Shown here: positions 35,495-44,513 of the stretch, piece after piece
Layout: the number at the start of each line of letters is the position of its first letter
How positions within the stretch are numbered: the stretch's first letter is position 1
NCBI RefSeq assembly: GCF_024741135.1
Contig: NZ_JANSUY010000013.1
Coordinates: 62,001 to 126,000, forward strand
Reading direction: 5' to 3'
Length of the DNA: 64,000 nt
From: Aquiflexum gelatinilyticum
Lineage (GTDB): Bacteria > Bacteroidota > Bacteroidia > Cytophagales > Cyclobacteriaceae
Translations under genes and position numbers: made by a program
Notes under the pieces: model-generated
Told to the model about the DNA's origin: nothing
What the model saw: only the letters and a program-made list of their open reading frames with translations
Database searches by the model: none

Positions 35495-36169
35495 ATGAAA
35501 TGGCTCGATTTTTTTTTGGGAAAGAAAACACCGAAATCTACATTCGTGGAAGAATACGAATCGGGTTTTGATAAAAAAATTCCTGCTTTGCGGGCTATAT
35601 CACAGCTTTCATTTGTGGTGCTCGACACTGAGACCACGGGCTTCAATCCAAAAATCGATAATGTCGTTTCTTTTGGCGCGATCAAACTCAAAGGATATAC
35701 TTTGCAAGTAGCAAACAGCATGGAAAGGTATCTTGATGCACCAGTCCAAAACAGGGAATCAGTAAAAGTCCATGAGATTTTGTATCCCATAGAAACGTCC
35801 CCTTTGAAGGATTTTGGAAAGGATTTGTTGGAATATATAGGTTCAGACATCATCGTGGGCCACCATATCGGTTTTGACTTAGCCATGTTGGAAAAAACTT
35901 TGAAGCCTTTTGGATTTAAAAAATTCCTGAACCCTGTGATTGACACCAAATACCTTGCGATGCGTTTGGAGAAAGGTCCTCACTTTGACACTAAGTCAGC
36001 AAAACAGGAGGAATACTCCTTGGATGCGGTCTGCGAACGCTTTGGAATAGAATTGGCGGACCGCCATACTGCTGCAGGAGATGCATTTCTGACAGCACAG
36101 TTTCTGATGAAACTACTCAAAATCGCAGAAATAAAAGGGATCAAGGATTTTGGAGGATTGATAAGGTAG
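35495..36169 (+). CDS. DEDDh 3'-5' exonuclease
   Basis: 224 residues. Exo I VVLDTETTG (Asp44, Glu46), Exo II VGHHIGFDLAML and Exo III HTAAGDAFLT with the invariant His and Asp, as in DnaQ-like proofreading exonucleases. It starts one base after the DUF294 stop; the earlier in-frame start lies inside that gene and is rejected. The pairing DUF294-DEDDh next to acs is common in Bacteroidota and suggests a shared regulatory role, not replication. Confidence 0.93.
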   Translation: MKWLDFFLGKKTPKSTFVEEYESGFDKKIPALRAISQLSFVVLDTETTGFNPKIDNVVSFGAIKLKGYTLQVANSMERYLDAPVQNRESVKVHEILYPIETSPLKDFGKDLLEYIGSDIIVGHHIGFDLAMLEKTLKPFGFKKFLNPVIDTKYLAMRLEKGPHFDTKSAKQEEYSLDAVCERFGIELADRHTAAGDAFLTAQFLMKLLKIAEIKGIKDFGGLIR

Positions 36170-36265
36170 GGAGAAGCATGGTTATGTGGAATCTTGACAG
36201 CTTGAAAAACTGTTTAAAAAAATGAATCACAAAACCCTGAAGTTCAGGAACGGTCATCAGTTACT

Positions 36266-36568
36266 CTAGTAAGGAAAAAATTCCGGGTTCGACTGTCTCA
36301 ATTCGTAACATCTAAAAGCAGTTATAGGTTGGTCAATAACGGCAGCAGCTAAATACATGGTTATTTCAGGTAAAAATTTGGCATTTAACAATGCAGAAGA
36401 AACTTTCTCATCACCATAATACCTTCTAAAATTCCTGATGTCATCTACGTCTCCCCGCTCAAAAACCCGTTCGATGATGAAGTTGGGTTTGGCATCATAG
36501 TCCAACTTATCAAAGTTCACATCCCAAAAAATGCGTCTATGAAATATTGGTTTTGGTTTTTCTGACAT
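36266..36568 (-). CDS. DUF6922-like small protein
   Basis: 100 residues. The core reads IFWDVNFDKLDYDAKPNFIIERV then FERGDVDDIRNFRRYYGDEKV, the pattern of the DUF6922 family of small Bacteroidota proteins, some of which are next to nucleotidyltransferase toxins. Function unknown; here it stands alone and its context gives no partner. Ends PEFFPY. Confidence 0.72.
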   Translation of the reverse strand: MSEKPKPIFHRRIFWDVNFDKLDYDAKPNFIIERVFERGDVDDIRNFRRYYGDEKVSSALLNAKFLPEITMYLAAAVIDQPITAFRCYELRQSNPEFFPY

Positions 36569-36685
36569 AATATTTGAAATGATTATTTATTAAAATCCGA
36601 TTTAAAGTTAAAATCGGAATTATTCATCTATGAAAAATCAATCAAAAAGTGTAATTCTGATTGTCTCGTGTCTCATGTCTTGAAT

Positions 36686-38083
36686 CTATTTCACTTCCTT
36701 CAACTTTACTTCCATCTGCCCTGTTGACTTGAGGTAAATCCTTACGTCTTCCTCCGTATTGTAGATTCCCTGTACATCCAAAGTTGGATTTTTGACCTGA
36801 AAGGTTGCAAAGCCGGTCTCAAATTTTCCCTGCTTTTCCATCTCCTTTCTTGCCTCACTGAGGAAATCACCGACAGGATAGTTTGCCAGTTTCTTGATCT
36901 GATTCATGATTTTCCTCTTCTTCAGCCTGATACCGATATTGGCCATGCCATTGTCTGATTTGACATCAAACTCAGCTTCATCAAACCGGAGTGATTCAGT
37001 TGCAACGTCGAAGACAGGCTTTCCTGCAAAATACATTTTGCCTTTGATATCCTTTTTTCCCTTTCGGATACCGGTAAAATCCATCAACAACAAAGTCTTG
37101 TCTCCGTATTTTTGGGTTTTTAGATCAGTGGGAACTATCTCCGTCTTGCTGTCGATTTTGATTATTTTGCCTGACATTTCCTTGTTCAGATAGCCATCCA
37201 AATCCTCATAGCGTAAAATCAGGGGCAATATCAATTCGAGTTCGTTTGCCTTATTCTCATTGACATCAATATTGGGCAATGGGGATTTTGGAACTTTTGG
37301 TTTCGAACCGACTTTGGACATCATCTCTCCTTCCAATCCAACATAAAGGTTCAATTTTTGATCTGTCGTGATCTCCTCAGTCAATTTCAATTTGGTTGGA
37401 ATACTGTAAAAATGGACTTCCAAACCTTGCTGGGTCATGGTATAAGGCTTAGAAAAAATATCCCAGGTCTCTTGTGCCATGCTTTTGAAATCAAAACGGC
37501 TGAGGTTGGCAGCAGACAACTGATTGTCGAGCACGGTTTGAAGCTGGCTTTTGACCACTTTATCAAGATCTATCTCGAATCCCAACAGATTGTATTTCAT
37601 AGAGCGGCCCCAATTTTCTATTTCAAGGTTTTTGATGCCAAGTTCCCAATTGCTTTCGATTTCAGGGTCAAAGCTGATTTCGGGACTGATATTTTCATTA
37701 AAGGGGAAGTTTGTGGACAATATCTGCCCAAAAACCTTCTTTTCAATCTTCAGGTCTCCTTTGAGGTTCATGGGAATTTTGACCCGAAGCGTATTGTTTT
37801 CCAAGCCTGTCAGCACAATTTTGCCGGTTCTGGTCACATCAATATCGGTGGTAAGTCCGCTGCCGATGGGCAATCCATTTTCTGCAAACAACTTGCTGTT
37901 CCAATCTTGGTTGAGGTTATTTTCAATAAAGGAAAGTGGAATCTCTACAGGTACATTGGCTTTGGAAATGGCTTGTGGTAGTTCTATCCCTGAAGAAGCC
38001 GGGGGACGATCTGGCTTGATGGTCTTGCAGGAAGAAAATGTGATGGATAAAATGAAAATGGGGAGAATATATTTTGAAAACAT
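36686..38083 (-). CDS. DUF4403 lipoprotein
   Basis: 465 residues with a lipoprotein signal (FILSITFSSC, Cys19). The body repeats two BPI/TULIP-like halves made of long strands (VPVEIPLSFIENNLNQDW; YNLLGFEIDLDKVVKSQLQT; GNMANIGIRLKKRKIMNQ-like), matching DUF4403 proteins of Bacteroidota, thought to bind lipids at the outer membrane. It ends KSTGQMEVKLKEVK. Divergent from the ytxJ gene. Confidence 0.85.
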   Translation of the reverse strand: MFSKYILPIFILSITFSSCKTIKPDRPPASSGIELPQAISKANVPVEIPLSFIENNLNQDWNSKLFAENGLPIGSGLTTDIDVTRTGKIVLTGLENNTLRVKIPMNLKGDLKIEKKVFGQILSTNFPFNENISPEISFDPEIESNWELGIKNLEIENWGRSMKYNLLGFEIDLDKVVKSQLQTVLDNQLSAANLSRFDFKSMAQETWDIFSKPYTMTQQGLEVHFYSIPTKLKLTEEITTDQKLNLYVGLEGEMMSKVGSKPKVPKSPLPNIDVNENKANELELILPLILRYEDLDGYLNKEMSGKIIKIDSKTEIVPTDLKTQKYGDKTLLLMDFTGIRKGKKDIKGKMYFAGKPVFDVATESLRFDEAEFDVKSDNGMANIGIRLKKRKIMNQIKKLANYPVGDFLSEARKEMEKQGKFETGFATFQVKNPTLDVQGIYNTEEDVRIYLKSTGQMEVKLKEVK

Positions 38084-38264
38084 ATAAAATGAGAGAATCC
38101 GGATTTCGGTTTTAAGTCAAGAACTGTGGTATTCAGAACAAGCAAGAACCCTGCCTTTATACAAAAGAACGTTTTGCCTGAAAGGTAGCAAATGTGGAAA
38201 TCTTGAAGGAACTAATTTCCATTCAAATTACTTTAGGTTTTGAAAGTTTAATAAAATTTAAGAC

Positions 38265-38600
38265 ATGGATTGGAATATACTGGAAAACTTATCTCAACTG
38301 GAGGAGATCAAGCAAAAAAGCGGAGAGAAACCTGTGCTGATTTTCAAGCATTCAACAAGGTGTTCTATCAGCGGTATGGCATGGAACAGGTTAAAGAGAA
38401 ATTGGAAAAAAGAAGATTCTGAAAAAGTAACTCCTTATTTTTTGGATTTGATCCGTCATCGGGAAATCTCCAATCAGATCGAAAAGGAATTCAGCGTGTA
38501 CCATGAATCTCCCCAAGTTATTATTGTCAAATCAGGAAAAGCGGTATATGACAACAGCCATATGGGAATCAGCTATGCGGATATCATGGGGAGGGTATAA
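38265..38600 (+). CDS. ytxJ: Bacillithiol-system redox protein YtxJ
   Basis: 111 residues with a thioredoxin-like fold and a single-cysteine active site, FKHSTRCSIS, followed by a SPQVIIVKSGKAVYDNSHMGIS end; this is the YtxJ (monothiol bacilliredoxin-like) signature. It would reduce bacillithiol-mixed disulfides in the cytoplasm, implying that this organism makes bacillithiol. No other bacillithiol gene is in the window. Confidence 0.88.
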   Translation: MDWNILENLSQLEEIKQKSGEKPVLIFKHSTRCSISGMAWNRLKRNWKKEDSEKVTPYFLDLIRHREISNQIEKEFSVYHESPQVIIVKSGKAVYDNSHMGISYADIMGRV

Positions 38601-38650
38601 AATCTAAGTAAAGTTTATTTTACTTTTAGAAAGGCCTTATCTGGAACCTA

Positions 38651-38690
38651 TTATTGATATTGATGGATATTAGATATTTATTGATATTAC
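38651..38690. repeat. GATATTGATGGATATT word repeat
   Basis: Shuffled GATATT words between convergent ytxJ and the lysoplasmalogenase gene. GATATTGATGGATATT recurs exactly at 52448-52463; a related inverted block is at 59807. Confidence 0.65.
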
Positions 38691-38691
38691 T

Positions 38692-39408
38692 TTAAATATT
38701 AGAATTTTTTGACTTGGGAAATGAGGAATTGTCTAAATGAGCCAATATCCCCCTGACGATCAGGAATTGGGCGATGATATAAGTCCCCATAACAATCACC
38801 CCTGACTCGGGGAAAGGTTTGAAAAACATGTTTATGGCCAACACCCCATCAGAAACCATGAAAAACATTCCTCCTAGAAATACCTGCCAAAAACTGACTG
38901 GGTTTGTCTTTTTGTAGCGCTCCCTTGCAGTGGTTACCATCATGACTATAACAATAAGGTAAATTACCACAGGGATTTTCATGGGGCCGAGTCCGGGATT
39001 GATCAGGAAATAAACAATGGCTGCCAAAATGTAAATAGGGAGGTTGACAAAGAAGAGGTGGATAAAGTTGACCTTACCTATCGCAAAGGGATTCGTCTGC
39101 GCAATCTTGAATCCAATGATATAACAGATATGGGCCATCAGAAAAGCGCCCAATCCATAGAGGAACAAGTCCGGAAACATCAGGAGGACATCTCCCAACC
39201 ACGAAAATATCAAAGCAGCACTGATGCTTTTTCTTAAAATTGTTCCTTTGATATTTTTACTGGAAAAAATAAAGAATCCCCATAAAGCAATTAAAATCAA
39301 TGGCTTGGTAAAAATCCTAGAGGAAAACTCTCCATTTGCTGTGAAAACAATGTCAATAATTCCTGCAAAAAGGAATAAATAAAGCCAAAGTATGTTTTTG
39401 CTTTTCAT
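38692..39408 (-). CDS. Lysoplasmalogenase/YhhN family membrane protein
   Basis: 238 residues with about eight membrane segments. Family motifs AALIFSWLGDVLLMFPDLF, AHICYIIGF and a late GGMFFMVSDGVLAIN (conserved Asp residues in the membrane) fit YhhN/TMEM86, which cleaves the vinyl-ether bond of lysoplasmalogens or modifies related lipids in the inner membrane. Alone on the minus strand opposite the TonB receptor gene. Confidence 0.87.
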   Translation of the reverse strand: MKSKNILWLYLFLFAGIIDIVFTANGEFSSRIFTKPLILIALWGFFIFSSKNIKGTILRKSISAALIFSWLGDVLLMFPDLFLYGLGAFLMAHICYIIGFKIAQTNPFAIGKVNFIHLFFVNLPIYILAAIVYFLINPGLGPMKIPVVIYLIVIVMMVTTARERYKKTNPVSFWQVFLGGMFFMVSDGVLAINMFFKPFPESGVIVMGTYIIAQFLIVRGILAHLDNSSFPKSKNSNI

Positions 39409-39628
39409 AGGAATCAGAATTTTTCATTGTCAAATATAGCCAAGTTATATACTTATGTTCTGAACTTTTGTATAAATACCTATTCTGACAGAGAAGTAAT
39501 GATTTGGTAACATTGTATTTAAAGGTAAACAAACGGCGTGTCCAAAATGACGTGAACTGCACTAATTTGCAACGAAATACAAAAAGCTGGTTAAAAATAA
39601 AACAACCTTTGGATTTTAATGTTAGGAA

Positions 39629-39670
39629 TTTGTTAAGTAAACTTGTGAAAATTTGTTAAAACTTAACAAT
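39629..39670. promoter_or_regulatory. TTTGTTAA direct repeats and inverted copy upstream of the receptor gene
   Basis: TTTGTTAA at 39629 and 39652 (23 bp apart) and TTAACAAT at 39663 in inverse orientation, 30 to 70 bases above the -7 box. Could be an operator; no regulator is known. Confidence 0.3.
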
Positions 39671-39699
39671 TTCAAAAAAAAATCCTTGCCCATCTCCCA

Positions 39700-39707
39700 T
39701 ACATTTG
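39700..39707 (+). promoter_or_regulatory. TACATTTG, -7 box of the receptor gene
   Basis: A perfect match to the Bacteroidota TAnnTTTG element, 61 bases upstream of the receptor start codon. A good TTTG -33 box is not present at the usual spacing; TTTC at 39670 is the nearest. Confidence 0.5.
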
Positions 39708-39767
39708 TATCGGAAAATAACCAGCTCCAAATATTTTAATTTCAATTTCCCACAAAAAACAAAAATT

Positions 39768-42700
39768 ATGAGGCAATCATTACTAAAAAGTTTATTTGCG
39801 TTAATCATGCTTGTACTCGCTACAGGTGTTGCTTATCCGCAAGGGGTATCCACCTCCAGTATGTCTGGTAGGGTAGTAGACAACAGCGGGGAAACTCTTC
39901 CCGGTGCCAATGTCGTGGCAACACACATGCCTTCCGGTACAAGGTATGGTGCAGTGACCAACATAGACGGTAGGTATACCATCCCAGGTATGAGGGTTGG
40001 TGGACCTTATTCTGTTACGGTATCTTTTATCGGTTTTGAAACTCAGACTGTTGAAGGTGTATTCTTGAGTTTGGGTATTGCTGCCAACGTCAATGTCACC
40101 ATGTTGGGTGATGGCGAGGAACTTGCTGAAGTAGTGGTTACAGGCGATAAAAATGCGGTATTTAGTTCCGACAGAACAGGTGCTACAACGGCAATCGGAA
40201 ACGAGACTATCAACAAACTTCCGACGATCTCCCGTAGGATCAATGACTTCACAAGATTGACTCCGCAAGCAAACGGAAGTTCTTTTGGTGGTCAGGACAG
40301 CAGGTTGAACAACATCACTGTAGATGGTTCTTATTTCAACAACTCTTTTGGACTTGGAAGCCAGCCGGGTGACAGAACAGGTGTATCTCCAATCTCTTTG
40401 GATGCGATTGACCAGATTTCTGTAAACGTGGCTCCTTATGATGTTAGACAAGGTAACTTTACCGGTGCCGGTGTCAACACTGTAACAAGAAGCGGTACCA
40501 ACACATTTACAGGTTCTGCTTATTACTTTTGGAGAGGAAGTGACAATGTCGGTACCCAAGCGGGCGACAACAGCTTTGATCCGGGAGAGTTCAAATACAG
40601 ACAGGTAGGTTTTAGATTGGGCGGTCCAATCATCAAAAACAAATTGTTCTTCTTTGCTTCATTTGAAGATGATAAAGAAACAACTCCAGGAACAAACTTC
40701 GTTGCCAACAGTGGCAGTGATCCTATCACAGGTAACACCACGAGAGTTTTGGCTTCAGACCTCAATACTTTGAGTTCCTATTTGAGAAATAACTTCGGTT
40801 ATGAAACAGGACCTTACCAAGGATATGACCACTCTACTATTGCAACCAAATTCTTGGCTAAAATAGATTACAACATCAATGACAAGAACAAATTGAGTGT
40901 AAGGTATAACCACCTTGATTCTTCCACTGATGTTTTGGCATCAGGTTCTTCTTCACTTGGTTTTGGTGGCAGAAGCAGAAACTTGAATGCTTTGAATTTC
41001 CAAAACACCAACTACATCATTTTCGAAAATATCCGTTCAATTGTAGCTGAATTGAATACAAGGCTTTCTCCTACTATGACCAACAGCTTGATCGTGGGTT
41101 ATACCTATCAGGATGAAAGCAGGGGTTCAAGAGGAGATTTCTTCCCTATGGTAGATATTTTGGAGGATAATGCTACATACACCACATTCGGATTTGAACC
41201 ATTCACTCCAAGCAATGAGTTGAGATACAAAACTTTCCAGATCCAGGACAACCTTCAGATCTTCAAAGGAAAACATACCATCACTACAGGTTTCAGCTTG
41301 GAAAGATATGAGTCTGAAAACGTATTCTTCCCTGGTTCACAGTCAGCTTATGTGTATAATTCTTTAGAAGATTTCTATGCAGATGCTGATGCTTACCTTG
41401 CAGGGACAACCCCAACTTCTACAGTAAGGAGGTTCCAAGTGAGATATTCCAATATTCCAGGTCAAGAAAAACCAGTACAGCCATTGAAAGTAACTTATGG
41501 TGGTATCTACGGACAGGATGAAATTCAGGTCAACAAAGACTTCTTGGTTACAGTTGGTTTGAGAATTGACGTTCCATTCTTCGCAGAGACAGGTTTCAGA
41601 AATCAAGAGGTGGAAGGATTCAACTTCCGCAATCCAGCAGGTGAGACTATCAAAGTCAGAACTGACAAACTTCCTGATGCCAATATCCTTTGGTCTCCAA
41701 GAGTAGGATTCAACTATGACCTCAGCGATGGCGCAAGAACTACCCAAGTAAGGGGTGGTACAGGTGTATTCACTGGACGTCCTGCTTATGTCTGGATTTC
41801 TAACCAAGTTGGAAATAACGGTATCTTGACAGGTTTTGACAGGTTTGACAATACTACAACCAGACCTTTCAACCCAGATCCTGATTTCTATAAGCCATCT
41901 TCAGTAACCGGTGTACCTGCTGATAGATATGAGTTGGCCTTGACAGAACCTACTTTCAAATTCCCTCAGATCTGGAGAACTAACGTGGCGATTGACCACA
42001 GACTTCCAGGTGGAATCATCGCCACTGCCGAATTCCTTTATAACAAAGATGTAAACGGTGTATCTTATTACAACGCGAACCTTGCCCCTGCAAACGGTAA
42101 CTTTACAGGACCAGATCCAAGAGACAGATGGGTTGGTGGTACTTCTGCAACCAGAATTAACGGTAAAATTGACAATGCTGTGACCCTTGCCAATCAGGCA
42201 ATCGGTAATTCTTGGGTCGCATCTATTTCCTTGGAAAAACCATTTGCAAACGGCTTGTACCTGAAAGGTTTCTATAGCTACGGCGAAGCAAAAAACACAA
42301 TTGATGCAGGTTCTATTGCTTTCGGTTCTTGGAACAACAACCAACACCAAGGTGATCCAAACAACCCGGGATTGGGCTTTTCTGCCAACTCTATGGGACA
42401 TAGAGTAGTAGCAGTAGCTAACTATTCTGTTGACTTGTTCTCCTTTGGTACTACCTCTTTCTCCCTATTCTGGGAAGGAAGAACCATCGGAAACGCGAGC
42501 TATGTATATGGCGGCGACTTTAACAGCGACGGTGGCTTCTCCAATGACTTGATCTACATCCCTGCAAATGCTTCTGAAACCAACTTCGTACAGTTTACTT
42601 CCTCAGGAAGAACATTCACTCCTGCTGAACAAGCTGCAGCATGGGAAGCATTTATTCAGCAAGACAAGTATTTGAGTGCCAATAGGGGACAAATCGCCGA

Positions 42701-43037
42701 AAGAGGTGCAGTATTCCTTCCAATGGTATACAGGGCTGACTTCAGTGCTTCCCAAACTTTGTTGACAACCAGCAAAAAGCAAAACCTTGAGTTCAGGGTA
42801 GATATCCTAAACGTAGGTAACTTGTTGAATTCAAATTGGGGTGTGGGTCAGTTTATGACTTCAACTTCTCCACTTGCCATACCGAGCGCAAGTCAAGGAG
42901 GTCCGGTAGATGCAAATGGCAGACCACAATTTGTTTTTAGAAATCTTGGAAACCAATTGATCACTGATTCTTTCACCCCATCTGCCGGTGCAGCTGACGT
43001 GTGGAGATTGCAGTTCGGTTTGAGATTCAATTTCTAA
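39768..43037 (+). CDS. Oar-like TonB-dependent receptor
   Basis: 1089 residues from the ATG at 39768. Signal peptide ends near VAYPQG; then a carboxypeptidase-regulatory-like domain (SGRVVDNSGETLPGANVVATH), a plug domain (EEL-AEVVVTG, NAVFSSDRTGA) with SVNVAPYDVRQGNFTGAGVNT, and a long barrel ending WRLQFGLRFNF. This is the Oar layout known from Myxococcus and Bacteroidota, in which no SusD partner is needed. It imports or exports a large substrate, possibly peptides or adhesion factors. Preceded by a perfect -7 box and followed by a strong terminator; the third 21-bp array begins 96 bases after its stop. Confidence 0.93.
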   Translation: MRQSLLKSLFALIMLVLATGVAYPQGVSTSSMSGRVVDNSGETLPGANVVATHMPSGTRYGAVTNIDGRYTIPGMRVGGPYSVTVSFIGFETQTVEGVFLSLGIAANVNVTMLGDGEELAEVVVTGDKNAVFSSDRTGATTAIGNETINKLPTISRRINDFTRLTPQANGSSFGGQDSRLNNITVDGSYFNNSFGLGSQPGDRTGVSPISLDAIDQISVNVAPYDVRQGNFTGAGVNTVTRSGTNTFTGSAYYFWRGSDNVGTQAGDNSFDPGEFKYRQVGFRLGGPIIKNKLFFFASFEDDKETTPGTNFVANSGSDPITGNTTRVLASDLNTLSSYLRNNFGYETGPYQGYDHSTIATKFLAKIDYNINDKNKLSVRYNHLDSSTDVLASGSSSLGFGGRSRNLNALNFQNTNYIIFENIRSIVAELNTRLSPTMTNSLIVGYTYQDESRGSRGDFFPMVDILEDNATYTTFGFEPFTPSNELRYKTFQIQDNLQIFKGKHTITTGFSLERYESENVFFPGSQSAYVYNSLEDFYADADAYLAGTTPTSTVRRFQVRYSNIPGQEKPVQPLKVTYGGIYGQDEIQVNKDFLVTVGLRIDVPFFAETGFRNQEVEGFNFRNPAGETIKVRTDKLPDANILWSPRVGFNYDLSDGARTTQVRGGTGVFTGRPAYVWISNQVGNNGILTGFDRFDNTTTRPFNPDPDFYKPSSVTGVPADRYELALTEPTFKFPQIWRTNVAIDHRLPGGIIATAEFLYNKDVNGVSYYNANLAPANGNFTGPDPRDRWVGGTSATRINGKIDNAVTLANQAIGNSWVASISLEKPFANGLYLKGFYSYGEAKNTIDAGSIAFGSWNNNQHQGDPNNPGLGFSANSMGHRVVAVANYSVDLFSFGTTSFSLFWEGRTIGNASYVYGGDFNSDGGFSNDLIYIPANASETNFVQFTSSGRTFTPAEQAAAWEAFIQQDKYLSANRGQIAERGAVFLPMVYRADFSASQTLLTTSKKQNLEFRVDILNVGNLLNSNWGVGQFMTSTSPLAIPSASQGGPVDANGRPQFVFRNLGNQLITDSFTPSAGAADVWRLQFGLRFNF

Positions 43038-43060
43038 TCAACACATCATATAAAATTCAA

Positions 43061-43093
43061 GAGGCATCCCCAAAAGGATGCCTCTTTTTTTTT
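43061..43093 (+). terminator. Terminator of the receptor gene
   Basis: GAGGCATCC ... GGATGCCTC hairpin and nine T. The surrounding 46 bases resemble 44449-44494 (37 of 46). Confidence 0.92.
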
Positions 43094-43132
43094 AAGTCCT
43101 GACCGAAACGCATTCAAGATAAGGGACTTCCT

Positions 43133-43171
43133 AAGTGGGAGGGGGTACTTCGGAAGTACCCCCTCCCACTT
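43133..43171. repeat. Leader hairpin of 21-bp array C
   Basis: A perfect inverted repeat of 19-base arms around one G, the same GGTACTT/AAGTACC palindrome extended outwards by GGGGG/CCCCC and CCCACTT as in the leaders of arrays A and B. Confidence 0.93.
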
Positions 43172-43181
43172 CAATACCCCA

Positions 43182-43496
43182 ACGTTGGACCTATTTGCAC
43201 CGACGTTGAGCCTTTTTACTCAGACGTTGGACCTTTTTGCTCGGACGTTTCGCCTTTTTACTCAAACGTTGGACCTTTTTGCTCGGACGTTGGGCCTATT
43301 TGCTCGAACGTTGCGCCTTTTTACTCGGACGATGGACCTTTTTGCTCGGACTTTGGTCCTATTTGGTCGGAAGTTGGACCTTTTTGCTTCAATGGTGGGC
43401 CTTTTTGCTCGGACGTTGCACCTTTTTGCTCAAATGGTGGACCTTTTTGCTCGGATGTCCCACCTTTTTACTCGGACGTTGAGTCTTTTTGCTCAA
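43182..43496. repeat. 21-bp tandem repeat array C
   Basis: Fifteen units of exactly 21 bp. The consensus runs ACGTTGGACC then TTTTTGCTCGG. Positions 9-15 (CCTTTTT, once or thrice CCTATTT) are almost invariant; positions 6-8, 16 and 20-21 vary. It shares GACCTTTTTGCT with array A but has ACGTTG where A has GAACTCACT. Read forward from TTG at 43185 it gives an unbroken frame of 119 codons (to 43544) of heptads L-x-L-F-A-R-T in which x is D, S, R, G, V or H; no ATG start, so coding is doubtful. Confidence 0.93.
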
Positions 43497-43674
43497 ATAA
43501 ATGATAATAATCCCGCTTGGGGTTTTGGAAGAATCAAAACCTGAAGATTTCCCACCATTTCGGTAATGGAGATTCTCCAACTTACGAAATCCATGACCGA
43601 AATACCGTTAAAACCGCCTTTCTATCCATGGGCTGCAGTGCGTGGAGATTTGAAATAGTATGAAATCAGGTAAT

Positions 43675-43800
43675 GCACCTTACCCATGGCTACAAATATT
43701 TCGCTCCGATGGGGCTTAAAGACATTGAGATTGGTTAAAGAATTAAATTTAGAGAAGCACCTTGCACGGGGCTATTCTTATTTCGCTCCGCCGCGGCGGA
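43675..43800 (+). repeat. Two diverged copies of a dispersed intergenic repeat
   Basis: 43675-43717 and 43757-43800 both run GCACCTT, a GGGGCTA-like word, then ATTTCGCTCCG and a G/C-rich end. Such blocks occur in Bacteroidota spacers. No gene is seen from 43545 to 43957; this pair is its only structured content. Confidence 0.6.
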
Positions 43801-43966
43801 CTGTTTGTCGAAGGATTAAAAATCTGAAGATTCCCTATTCTCCCTTCTTATTTTTCTGATTTTGCTATTCAAATTACAAGGAATTACCTTTAGATTTCAA
43901 CAATAGGCAGGTTTATACCTTAACAAGAAAGTATAGCTATACTTTATGCATTAAACTTTGGAATAC

Positions 43967-44332
43967 ATGAATCATAAGAGTAATTTTTTTTTAATTGACT
44001 TATTGAACATTCTTCCTATCGAAATTGAATTATTTATTCAAGCCCCTAGTCTAATGAATGTTGTAATTGAGAAAATGTTGAAAGCTTCGGATCAACATTA
44101 TTTTAAATCAGTTCAATTTGATGAGTTAATAAAAAAGGAATTTGTAGGAGAAGAGTTGAAATCATCCTTCAGCGTTTATATCCAAAATATTGAAATAAAG
44201 AAAAACGGAATTTTATTGTTTAAAGGTTATGATGGTGTTGAGTATGGAGTAATCTCTAAAAAAATATCTATTCCTGTGTGGTTTAAAGAAAAATATGTTC
44301 CTGAAATTTGTCTTATATCAGCAGATTGGTAA
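43967..44332 (+). CDS. AT-rich orphan protein
   Basis: 121 residues (MNHKSNFFLID...), cytoplasmic, no signal peptide. Strands and helices alternate (SLMNVVIEKMLK, FSVYIQNIEIKKNGILLFKGYDGVEYG), but no family is recognised. A TTG nine bases upstream gives a three-residue longer form. Much lower GC than the receptor and phosphoesterase genes on either side; with array C it lies between two similar terminators, so it is probably a recent arrival. Confidence 0.55.
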   Translation: MNHKSNFFLIDLLNILPIEIELFIQAPSLMNVVIEKMLKASDQHYFKSVQFDELIKKEFVGEELKSSFSVYIQNIEIKKNGILLFKGYDGVEYGVISKKISIPVWFKEKYVPEICLISADW

Positions 44333-44454
44333 ACTGAATAAATAACAATTACGAAATTGCTCTAAAATTAATAGTACCTCATTCATTAGAACAAAAGAAT
44401 AACTTGAGTATAAAATGGGATATTTTTTCTAAACCAAACATTCTTCAAAAATTC

Positions 44455-44486
44455 AAAAGGCATTCTTTCCGGGATGCCTCTTTTTG
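44455..44486 (+). terminator. Terminator between orphan gene and phosphoesterase gene
   Basis: AGGCAT / ATGCCT hairpin with TTTTT. It and its flanks resemble the receptor terminator region (see 43061). Confidence 0.7.
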
Positions 44487-44513
44487 TTTAAGTTGACTCC
44501 AAATTCAAAAACC

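Noticed and set aside
43389-43580. Minus-strand lysine-rich heptad protein (SKKVQRP repeats)
   Set aside because: It is the reverse reading of array C; the array lacks a convincing start on either strand, so I list it as a repeat.
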